A stretch of 20,905 nucleotides of DNA from JAYRWD01 sp041918255 (GTDB taxonomy: Bacteria; Patescibacteriota; Dojkabacteria; B142; WJKM01). Shown here one piece after another: positions 14,229 to 20,905 of this stretch; position 1 is the first letter of the stretch; every line of letters starts with the position of its first letter. The stretch is taken from assembly GCA_041918255.1 (NCBI GenBank), contig JAYRWD010000048.1:1-20905 (forward strand), in the 5' to 3' direction. The notes under the pieces are model-generated. The model did not search any database and was not told the origin of the DNA. It was given only the letters and a program-made list of their open reading frames with translations. The position numbers and the translations under genes are program-made.

Positions 14229-14798
14229 CTAGAAACTCTCGGGAGCTTCTTCCTCATTAGAGATATCAACCTTCAAACCACCACCAAGCATCTCGTTTAC
14301 AACAATATCTTTATAATCACTTGATGAAAGGAACTCGATAAGGTTTACAAACTGATACCTAGTGTATCTGCTAAACAAAGTACATTTACGATGTCCGAGT
14401 ACGACTTCAGTTCTAGTGCTGTTTCCATCTCGCACATAGTCAACAGTTTTCACATGTACTACAGTACAAAAGTCAAAATTTTCGACCACCATACTCGATT
14501 TGTCAAAACCAGTAATACGAAAATTGTTTTCGGAAGCTGGATCAGCCAACCTTCGCACCCTATCTACCCAGATCTTTTCAGCTTCTTCGCGCGAGAGCGT
14601 AGTACCCGCATCAGAATATTGGTCATAAAAATCCATATATTTCGCCGCGAGTGTATATTCGCCGTTTTTCATCGCCATCATAAAATCATTTGCTCTCTTC
14701 TTAGCGACATAATTACCAACAGGTCCGCGCGCAAAAAGCCAGAGTAGAATTACCCCAAATATAAATAAAACAAATACTACCAAAGCTTTCTTTACCAT
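14229..14798 (-). CDS. Hypothetical membrane-anchored protein
   Basis: From the ATG at 14798 this gives 189 residues; an upstream in-frame TTG (14816) is less likely. The N-terminus is a signal anchor: Lys-Lys, then the hydrophobic LVVFVLFIFGVILLWLFA, leaving ~165 residues outside the cell. The domain opens with a helical segment (RANDFMMAMKNGEYTLAAKYMDFYDQYSD) that resembles the DUF4878-like or NTF2-like extracellular domains seen on many small anchored proteins, but the match is not strong enough to name a family. Two Cys (FDFCTVV, HRKCTLF) could pair. It ends with an acidic tail. It lies between tRNA-Gln and doxX, 45 nt from the latter, and could be co-transcribed with it. Function is unknown. 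Confidence 0.7.
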   Translation of the reverse strand: MVKKALVVFVLFIFGVILLWLFARGPVGNYVAKKRANDFMMAMKNGEYTLAAKYMDFYDQYSDAGTTLSREEAEKIWVDRVRRLADPASENNFRITGFDKSSMVVENFDFCTVVHVKTVDYVRDGNSTRTEVVLGHRKCTLFSRYTRYQFVNLIEFLSSSDYKDIVVNEMLGGGLKVDISNEEEAPESF

Positions 14799-14843
14799 TA
14801 GAATTGAATATAGCAAATTAATTAATAATAATTTTTATACTAC

Positions 14844-15242
14844 TTAAAAGCCCAAAGAATATACCCAAGGACTAGAAAGCATCAACATCATCAAGGTAGC
14901 GCCTAGCAAGGCTGAATTCTTCATAAATGCCAACATTTCTGTCATTCTCCCATCAGCTTCTTTGACAGTCCAAAATCTATGCATCTTCAAATTTACCGCT
15001 ACTAAAAACAAAGCCAGCATTCCAAGTGATACTTGCACATAAGCCCCTAGCACAACGCCTAGACCCCCAACAAATAATACTAATCCAGTAAGAAGTACCA
15101 CATTTTTCGGTTGTGGGACATTTTTCGATTTCGCGTATTCGCTCATATTGGAAAGATTCATAAAATGCATCAGTCCTGTAGTCGCAAAGAACCCTCCGAA
15201 AAGAAGTCTACCCAGAAGGAAAAGCATTGGATATAGCTCCAT
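14844..15242 (-). CDS. DoxX-family membrane protein
   Basis: 132 residues with four predicted membrane helices, the standard size and topology for DoxX. The first helix LLGRLLFGGFFATTGLMHFMN contains the typical Arg-Phe/Gly-rich start and the His-Phe motif. ENV-like positions are replaced by VNLKMHRFW (residues ~93-101), and a final helix ends LLMLMLSSPWVY or similar. Family members are poorly understood: some are linked to quinol oxidation, sulfur metabolism or redox stress in the cytoplasmic membrane. No partner gene here points to a specific pathway. The ATG at 15242 has no Shine-Dalgarno sequence, and the 129-nt gap to queA upstream has no clear promoter. Confidence 0.8.
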   Translation of the reverse strand: MELYPMLFLLGRLLFGGFFATTGLMHFMNLSNMSEYAKSKNVPQPKNVVLLTGLVLFVGGLGVVLGAYVQVSLGMLALFLVAVNLKMHRFWTVKEADGRMTEMLAFMKNSALLGATLMMLMLSSPWVYSLGF

Positions 15243-15371
15243 GGATACAATATATAATAATTAAAATAATACGTTCTTATTTTACCGCTTCTATCAATTA
15301 GCGCAACAAATACCTAGTATATCCAAAACATACCATAGTCCAACCTTCGAGAAAATGTCCAAATTGCTACA

Positions 15372-16409
15372 TCACAAAATCAACATAGAGTCGCCGTAAC
15401 TCAAAAACTTATAGCCCTGCTCTAGAGCTTCTTGATATGCACTCATTATCAATTCATATCCTGCGAAAGAAGCGACCATAGCTAAAAGTGAAGAACGCGG
15501 GGCATGAAAATTTGTAATTAAATGATCAACCAACTTCCATTGATACCCCGGATAGATGAAAAGCTCAGTCCAACCCTCTTGAGCCTTAACACGATTTTTA
15601 TACGCCACTGTTTCGAGTACTCTCGCACTAGTAGTCCCAAACGCCCATATATCTTTTTTATTCATTTTTGACCTATTTATCATTTCGGCATTTTCTCGAT
15701 TAATAGAGTAATGCTCGTGATGAATCTGATGCTCTTCAATATTATCGCTTCTCACTGGCGCAAAGGTACCCCACCCAATATCCAAAACAACTTCCGCTAT
15801 CTTGCAATCCCTATCCCGAACATTTTCTAGGATTTTCGCATTAAGATTCAGACTTGCTGTAGGAGCGGCCGAAGACCCAGTCACGCGAGCGAATACGGTG
15901 TTATATCTCTTTTCATCTTCCTCAACAGCGTCACGCTTCAAATAAGGGGGTATAGGCACCTGGCCATAAACTTGCGTAAACTCTCGTAAGTCAATATCCC
16001 CGAAATCTACTCGGACAAATTCACCGAAACGCTCTACGTCTAAATGAAACTTTTTATCTTTCGTCTCCAAAGTCGCACTTCGAATCCCTTTTTTAAAAAT
16101 TCGATTTGCTTTCCCCACAATGGCATTCCAAACTTGTTGCGTTGAATCAATAGGGTAGAGGATCAAAATTTCAACTTCTCCACTGCCTTCCTTAGGCAAC
16201 AACGCAAACCTTTTTTTCTCAACTCTAGTAACATTTATTACAGCAGTATCTCCATTGTTCATGTATCCCGGGATATCCCGATAGACATGATGCTCCCAAG
16301 ATTTCTTCGCTCTATCAAGAACTAACAACCTTGCTTCCCCCCTATTTTTTGGAGGAAACTTTGCGATTAAGGATTCCGGAAGCTGATAATCAAATTTTGA
16401 AGTAAGCAT
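15372..16409 (-). CDS. queA: QueA-like S-adenosylmethionine:tRNA ribosyltransferase-isomerase, divergent
   Basis: 345 residues, full length. QueA moves the ribosyl part of S-adenosylmethionine onto preQ1 at tRNA position 34 to make epoxyqueuosine. Conserved blocks are the N-terminal FDYQLPESLIA, PIPPYLKR (152-159), FGTTSARVLET, the long YPGYQWKLVDHLITNFHAPRSSLLA, and the end SYGDSMLI. Several usually invariant positions differ: INVTRV for NDTRV near residue 58, GSSAAPTASLNLN (178-190) where GSVAAPTAGLHF is usual, and LDIGWGTF (209-216) where LHVGAGTF or LHVGLGTF is usual, so two His residues are lost. Activity may be altered. No other queuosine gene is in the window. It starts 2 nt after the stop of the polymerase gene, so the two are co-transcribed. 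Confidence 0.88.
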   Translation of the reverse strand: MLTSKFDYQLPESLIAKFPPKNRGEARLLVLDRAKKSWEHHVYRDIPGYMNNGDTAVINVTRVEKKRFALLPKEGSGEVEILILYPIDSTQQVWNAIVGKANRIFKKGIRSATLETKDKKFHLDVERFGEFVRVDFGDIDLREFTQVYGQVPIPPYLKRDAVEEDEKRYNTVFARVTGSSAAPTASLNLNAKILENVRDRDCKIAEVVLDIGWGTFAPVRSDNIEEHQIHHEHYSINRENAEMINRSKMNKKDIWAFGTTSARVLETVAYKNRVKAQEGWTELFIYPGYQWKLVDHLITNFHAPRSSLLAMVASFAGYELIMSAYQEALEQGYKFLSYGDSMLIL

Positions 16410-16411
16410 AA

Positions 16412-18118
16412 TTATTCTTTTATTTTTTCTTTGTATTCGTCACGAGCAGGATCAATATCATGAGCAACCTTATAACTTTGTCTCGCTAAATCTATATTTC
16501 CAGTACCTTCATAATATTCACCAAGCAGAAAGTAATATTGCGATGGATTCAATTTTTGTTTAATAAAAATATAAGGAAATACCTCTTGTATATCAAATTC
16601 CTTGCTTCCGAACTCATATGCGAATAAATCCAAACGATAACGTATCTGATACGGCTCATATTTTACTGCTTGTCTAAGATAGTCTATTCTTCCGGATGTC
16701 ACATATCCTCTATAATAATAATCTGCTTTAAGGGCACTCAGAGAACTACCAAAGCACCATAACGCAATTAATACACAAAAAGATAGCGCAGAAACAACAA
16801 CTAACCTTGTGGAGTGTTTAATCTGTTCATAATTAATTCTGGTATCAAATAGAGACCCCATCACACCAATACTAAAGGCCAAAACAATATATTCAAAGAT
16901 ACCCAACACATTAACTAACGAATTTATCGCTATCATACAGAAAACAACAAGATTTGTAATTAACCAGTATTTCTGGCTTTCCAAACTTCGGTTGATGATT
17001 GCAAGCCAAAGTTTTTTTATAATTAAAATCAAAGTAATCGCATACATACCTAGCACTATGAGTCCGCTTCCTAACGCGATGTCTAGAACCTCACTATGCG
17101 CTCTGTCGATGACATAAGGGGTAGATATACCCTGCTCATAAAGAAATTTGGGAAAGATATAGCCGTAAGTATCTAGCCCATAGCCGTTCAACGGTCTTTG
17201 CTTTATCATCTCAACGGCTGCCTGCCAAATTTTGGGTCTCATTGGATCCAGAATTCCGTTATCACGAAATCTTGGCGAAAATTTTACTACAAAGAAAATA
17301 GCTGAAAAGGTCACAACTAACAAACCTCCTAACCAAATCATCTTAACCAACTTTTTTCGATTCCAGACATATCTGTACAATCTCAAAAATATTAATGCGC
17401 TAATTAAAACAACGGCAAGTATATATCCCACTCGTGATTGTGCCCACAGAACTAACACACCAGAGCTAGCCAAAGCACCTAGAAACCAAAGCTTTTGATC
17501 TAATGCGCGCGACGATTTGAAAAAATAGTAGCTGAATATACCTCCAAATAAAGCAAAACTTGATAAAAAATTGGCTTGTCCAAACGTGCCAATAGCTCTC
17601 CCTTCAGTCAAGGATAAATCTAGATCTCCCATATACAACTGACGAAAGGAAATATAAAAATTTATAAATATCGAAACTGGAACGACTAGTCTTAATGCCA
17701 ATTCTATCCACCGCTGGTTTCGTGTACTTTTGGTTAGGATAACCGTCAAAACTGAGAAGAAAAAAAGGTGAGAAAGTGTAATTAAACCAAACCTTTTATC
17801 ATAGTTGCCAAGAAGTCCAGTTAGTAGATTAAGTCCTCCTATTTGGGAAAGAGATATCACGATCCAAATGGAAAGTACCCAGACAAAAAAACGATTAGCG
17901 AGTAGATCTCTTATAGACGGGAAAAGACCTACGCGCAATAACATTAGAAATTTGATTAGCAACACGAGAAGTGATATCTCCACCAAGATCCGAAACACCA
18001 TAATCTTAGGTAACTCATAAGCTAGGTTGAGTTTGAAAGAGAACAGAAGAGGGACAAACCCTAAAATCAAAGCAAATATAAACTCAACAAAACGGTGAAA
18101 TTTTCCTTGATCTATCAT
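16412..18118 (-). CDS. O-antigen ligase/polymerase-like membrane protein with a TPR-like tail
   Basis: 568 residues. About 11-12 membrane helices fill residues ~10-455, with the Wzy_C/O-antigen ligase signature in order: GRAIGTFGQANFLSSF (173-188), QSRVGYIL (227-234), and a large outside loop with RPLNGYGLDTYGYIFP and the catalytic-type His in DRAHSEVLDIALGSG (about 309-355). The last ~110 residues are soluble and hold TPR-like repeats (YFLLGEYYEGTGNIDLARQSYKVAHDIDP). Proteins of this family join or polymerise lipid-linked glycans, or attach them to lipid A or to proteins. No glycosyltransferase or flippase lies nearby, so the glycan is unknown. In an organism without lipopolysaccharide, a pilin or S-layer glycosylation role is possible. 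It has a good promoter (18149-18176) and leads a two-gene unit with queA. Confidence 0.87.
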   Translation of the reverse strand: MIDQGKFHRFVEFIFALILGFVPLLFSFKLNLAYELPKIMVFRILVEISLLVLLIKFLMLLRVGLFPSIRDLLANRFFVWVLSIWIVISLSQIGGLNLLTGLLGNYDKRFGLITLSHLFFFSVLTVILTKSTRNQRWIELALRLVVPVSIFINFYISFRQLYMGDLDLSLTEGRAIGTFGQANFLSSFALFGGIFSYYFFKSSRALDQKLWFLGALASSGVLVLWAQSRVGYILAVVLISALIFLRLYRYVWNRKKLVKMIWLGGLLVVTFSAIFFVVKFSPRFRDNGILDPMRPKIWQAAVEMIKQRPLNGYGLDTYGYIFPKFLYEQGISTPYVIDRAHSEVLDIALGSGLIVLGMYAITLILIIKKLWLAIINRSLESQKYWLITNLVVFCMIAINSLVNVLGIFEYIVLAFSIGVMGSLFDTRINYEQIKHSTRLVVVSALSFCVLIALWCFGSSLSALKADYYYRGYVTSGRIDYLRQAVKYEPYQIRYRLDLFAYEFGSKEFDIQEVFPYIFIKQKLNPSQYYFLLGEYYEGTGNIDLARQSYKVAHDIDPARDEYKEKIKE

Positions 18119-18148
18119 AAGGTATAAGTATTAGGTTGAACGCACATG

Positions 18149-18176
18149 ATTATACAGCTAACGGCTTTTGTGTAAA
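18149..18176 (-). promoter_or_regulatory. Promoter of the polymerase-queA unit
   Basis: Minus strand: -35 TTTACA (18176-18171), 16-nt spacer, -10 TATAAT (18154-18149), and a leader of about 24 nt before the ATG at 18118. Confidence 0.6.
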
Positions 18177-18256
18177 ATCCAATCATAATTGCCTGGGATA
18201 AAAAAAATCTTGGTTCGAACTTTAAACATTTCCTATCACAATTTTCCACACTCGCA

Positions 18257-18262
18257 TATAAT
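18257..18262 (+). promoter_or_regulatory. -10 box of the antiporter-metallopeptidase unit
   Basis: TATAAT 24 nt before the ATG at 18287, with the predicted start near 18269. No clear -35 is visible. The divergent gap (18119-18286) also holds TTCGAACTTTAAA, similar to the ends of the repeat modules. Confidence 0.45.
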
Positions 18263-18286
18263 AATTTATAAGATTTAATAAATTCG

Positions 18287-19999
18287 ATGAATAGTTTTGC
18301 AGAATTATCAATTCTCATATCTTTAGCAGCACTCCTGGGACTTCTAGCTAATAAACTCAAACAGCCTCCACTTTTGGGGTACATTCTCGCTGGCTTATTG
18401 ATCAACAAACTTGGGATCTTCACAAGTTCTAGCGCATCCTACGAAAACATTGAATTATTTTCAAAAATTGGAATTACTTTTCTCCTCTTCATTATCGGTT
18501 TAGAATTGAACACTCGTGATATACGCAAGATTGGAAAAAGCCTTTTGCTAGCGGGTCTTATGCAAATCATTATTACATTTATATTTAGCTTTCTAACCTG
18601 CATATTACTAGGTTTTAACTGGATCACAAGTAGCTTCTTTGCTTTCGCCCTCACTTTCAGCAGTACCATAGTTATCGTCAAATTACTTAATTCAAGTGGT
18701 CAAATCACCTCTTTGTCTGGCAAGCTCTCTCTTGGTGTGTTATTGCTGCAAGATATTGTAGCTGTTGTAGTTTTGATACTGCTAACCTCAATGAATTCCT
18801 CCGCCCCAGAGACTTCTATGTATCTAAAACTATCACTACTAGCAATCAAGACACCTGTACTGATACTGATTTTATGGCTTACCTCAAAATATTTGTTACC
18901 TTGGCTGGTAGCTCAAACGAGACATGATAGGGAGGTTTTGTTCCTGCTTATGATTGCCTGGGCATTATTTTTTGCTACACTTGTCCAATCGCCAATATTT
19001 GGATTTTCGAGTGAAATCGGGGCACTTTTAGCTGGGATAGCTCTTTCATCTTCAAAAGAAAGTTTACAGATTGAATCTTGGACCAGACCTTTAAGAGATT
19101 TTTTTATTACAATCTTTTTTGTACTTCTTGGATTCAACCACTCCATATCTAATTTCCAGGCACTTCTTATCCCCGCTTTTATTTTGTCCCTTTTCGTGTT
19201 AATAATGAAACCCCTTATAATGCTTCTGATATTGGGGATTTTAGGCTATGACAAACGCACTAACTTTACCACTAGCATTTCACTCAGTCAGATCTCTGAA
19301 TTCAGTCTGTTGCTTATTTCGGTCGGCGTAGCTAACTTTTATCTTTCAAAAACCGTTGAGGCTGATTTGATAACTGTCATTGGAGCCACTACCATGGCTA
19401 TATCTAGCTATCTAATTCACTACTCCAATAATATTTATAATTATTTCAAAGATGGTTTATCCATATTCGAAATTCATAAACATGTAACGTTCAATCTCAC
19501 GAAAGACTATTTAACCAACCATATTGTAATTTTTGGCTACCATCGAACCGCAGAAGATTTATCTAGTCTTTTGATAGAGGATAAACACAAATACCTAATA
19601 GTAGACCATAATCCGGTCATTATTGACCGCCTAGCTGCTCAAGGACTCAAGGCGCTTTATGGAGATATTCATGATATTGATTTATACGACCATTTAAATC
19701 TAACCAAAGCTAGATTAATCATCTCCACTGTTCCCTCCCGGTCGGGAAATATAAAACTGCTCTTATTTATGAAAAGTCAAAATATTGAAGTCCCGACCAT
19801 TGTCGCAGCAAAAAGTGATGAAGACGCAAGAGATATGTACAAACTAGGGGCTGATTATGTAGTCTACCCGCATCTATTAGCAGGACGGAGAGTTAAGGCA
19901 CTCATCGAAAAAAACCACGATGACCTTTATAAGCACATGAATATGTTAGCCCGTCGAGAGACTAAACTTCTAGAAGAACGCCTTACTAATTCAATATGA
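18287..19999 (+). CDS. Kef-type CPA2 cation/proton antiporter with TrkA-N domain
   Basis: 570 residues. Residues ~1-385 form a 12-13 helix antiporter of the CPA2 family: LGYILAGLLIN (30-40), FLLFIIGLELN (66-75), FSSTIVIVKLL (124-134), and the ion-binding pair Gln155-Asp156 in LLLQDIVAVV, the form seen in Kef potassium/proton exchangers. From ~410 a Rossmann TrkA-N domain follows (HIVIFGYHRTAEDL, then Asp440 in LIVDHNP, and ALYGDIHDIDLYDHLNL). The dinucleotide-binding GxGxxG is changed to GYHRTA, so NAD binding may be weak or altered. It would exchange potassium or sodium for protons across the cytoplasmic membrane and set pH or osmotic balance. Its stop overlaps the next gene by ATGA. Confidence 0.92.
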   Translation: MNSFAELSILISLAALLGLLANKLKQPPLLGYILAGLLINKLGIFTSSSASYENIELFSKIGITFLLFIIGLELNTRDIRKIGKSLLLAGLMQIIITFIFSFLTCILLGFNWITSSFFAFALTFSSTIVIVKLLNSSGQITSLSGKLSLGVLLLQDIVAVVVLILLTSMNSSAPETSMYLKLSLLAIKTPVLILILWLTSKYLLPWLVAQTRHDREVLFLLMIAWALFFATLVQSPIFGFSSEIGALLAGIALSSSKESLQIESWTRPLRDFFITIFFVLLGFNHSISNFQALLIPAFILSLFVLIMKPLIMLLILGILGYDKRTNFTTSISLSQISEFSLLLISVGVANFYLSKTVEADLITVIGATTMAISSYLIHYSNNIYNYFKDGLSIFEIHKHVTFNLTKDYLTNHIVIFGYHRTAEDLSSLLIEDKHKYLIVDHNPVIIDRLAAQGLKALYGDIHDIDLYDHLNLTKARLIISTVPSRSGNIKLLLFMKSQNIEVPTIVAAKSDEDARDMYKLGADYVVYPHLLAGRRVKALIEKNHDDLYKHMNMLARRETKLLEERLTNSI

Positions 20000-20736
20000 C
20001 TCGAGAAACAGCAATAACCCTCACGTATGAGACATTGGGGCTACACTCTCGAGGGATTGAAGTTCGATTGCGCAAGACATTACATTCAAGGCACATCAAC
20101 TTCAAGTTCAATAGATCCGATCTTCTTACCATTACTTTCAATAAATACATACCTTACTATGAAATTGTACGAAGTATTCAAAAGAACAAACTGAAAGTCC
20201 TGGGATTGATTAATCTTAATTCTGTATATCCTGCTTCGACTTTTCCAATCACGACTATTACTATTATGGATAAAATCTACTCCGTGATAGTTGAAGAAAA
20301 TCCAAAAATTAAGCGTGTGAGTATGAATGTGGAACAGGCAAAATTTACTTTCCACTTTCCTATTTCATATCAAAACAAAAACGCCGTCATAAAAAAGAAA
20401 ATCATCTTTTATGCTAGAAAGGCGCTAGCAGATTTCGCAAGCACGTTTGTAAAGGAAGTTGTACTTTCACACTCTCTGCCAAGTCCAAAAACAATTTCCA
20501 TAAAAACACTGAAAAGTACTTGGGGCATATGTTCATCAAAAACCAGAATTTCATTAAATTGGAGACTGGCTTTAGCACCCATAAATATTGTAAAATATGT
20601 CATAATACATGAGCTATGTCACCTAGTTGAACCGAATCATTCGAAAGAATTCTGGTGTCTAGTAGCTGAAATTGACAATGATTATAAGCAAAATAGAAAA
20701 TGGTTAAAACATAACGGACACACGCTTAATATTTAA
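19996..20736 (+). CDS. YgjP-type metallopeptidase-like protein (M48 clan)
   Basis: 246 residues. The C-terminal domain has the zinc-metallopeptidase core IIHELCHLVEPNHSKEFW: His205, Glu206 and His209, with His215 as the likely third ligand. The preceding SIKTLKSTWGICSSKTRISLNWRL is diagnostic for the YgjP/UPF0758-unlike DUF45 family (SRWGSCS motif here read as STWGICS). The N-terminal ~130 residues include a beta-rich domain typical of the family. YgjP proteins are cytoplasmic; their substrates are poorly known. Translation is coupled to the antiporter through the ATGA overlap. The first ~85 residues (TLGLHSRGIEVRLRK onward) seem to be an extra module relative to shorter homologues. The family call is firm; the activity is inferred. 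Confidence 0.87.
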   Translation: MTRETAITLTYETLGLHSRGIEVRLRKTLHSRHINFKFNRSDLLTITFNKYIPYYEIVRSIQKNKLKVLGLINLNSVYPASTFPITTITIMDKIYSVIVEENPKIKRVSMNVEQAKFTFHFPISYQNKNAVIKKKIIFYARKALADFASTFVKEVVLSHSLPSPKTISIKTLKSTWGICSSKTRISLNWRLALAPINIVKYVIIHELCHLVEPNHSKEFWCLVAEIDNDYKQNRKWLKHNGHTLNI

Positions 20737-20905
20737 AAATACTACCGAAGACGGAAGGATTCTACTTGAAATTTGTTCTCAAATTTCCACACAAAATACC
20801 GAACTACCAAAACACGCGACTTTTCCTGAGTTATCCAAAGGTAACAGTACAAGTTGAGAACATAGACTGGTAAGGGATTCTAGGGATTGTGGAACAGATA
20901 CCACC
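20737..20905. other. Terminal intergenic stretch, nothing recognised
   Basis: These 169 nt after the metallopeptidase stop hold no tRNA, no convincing coding frame with a start codon and no terminator hairpin with a T-tract. A short open frame (TTEDGRILLEICSQIS) lacks a start codon and stops near 20857. Confidence 0.5.

Noticed and set aside
14391..14747. 118-codon plus-strand frame opposite the anchored protein
   Set aside because: The minus-strand frame has a clear signal anchor and a domain-like composition; the plus frame has neither.
20737..20905. Possible next gene at the window end
   Set aside because: The open stretch has no start codon and stops inside the window; no family motif is seen.

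Overview
This is a gene-dense, AT-rich bacterial window. It most likely comes from the Candidate Phyla Radiation (Patescibacteria, in the broad Microgenomates/Katanobacteria/Dojkabacteria direction). That placement is inference. It rests on compact AT-rich genes with almost no Shine-Dalgarno sequences, an archaeal/eukaryotic-type prolyl-tRNA synthetase, orphan PEP-utilising swivel and short PhzF proteins, and non-coding gaps filled with GC-rich palindromic repeats (CCTGTCTGCCGACAGGCAGG type). TGA ends several genes at normal length, so the code is standard and the glycine-TGA lineages are unlikely.

Layout, left to right. (1) 1-1868, minus strand: a partial alpha/beta hydrolase coupled by an ATGA overlap to a protein with a PEP-synthase-type phosphohistidine domain. 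A TrmB-family regulator (1927-2664, plus) is divergent, and a perfect 20-nt palindrome lies in the shared promoter gap. (2) 2832-4988, minus: an MFS transporter and an HD-domain nucleotidase. (3) 5085-7559, minus: aldo/keto reductase, a one-TM hypothetical whose first 21 codons look like a PhzF N-terminus, an intact PhzF, and a small gene broken by a 1-nt frameshift. (4) 7723-8490, minus: a YdfG-like dehydrogenase. (5) 8687-11880, minus: a T-box riboswitch followed by ornithine cyclodeaminase, prolyl-tRNA synthetase and CsaA. This reads as a proline control unit: uncharged tRNA-Pro would raise both proline synthesis from ornithine and tRNA-Pro charging.

(6) 11914-14175: the most unusual stretch. 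Two genes for exported or membrane proteins alternate with two near-identical repeat modules of about 400 nt. Each module is bounded by CTCGAAC-like heptamers and carries several hairpins. A partial third module abuts a tRNA-Gln(TTG) gene. The last 34 nt of the module also occur alone just behind csaA. The pattern looks like a cassette array or a family of dispersed elements inserted next to gene 3' ends; no integrase is visible here.

(7) 14229-18118, minus: a one-TM hypothetical, DoxX, a divergent QueA, and an O-antigen ligase-like polymerase with a TPR-like tail (2-nt gap to queA). (8) 18287-20736, plus: a Kef-type cation/proton antiporter with a TrkA-N domain, translationally coupled to a YgjP-type metallopeptidase. 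The last 169 nt hold no recognisable gene.

All identifications come from reading motifs and family resemblance by eye. No database search was run.
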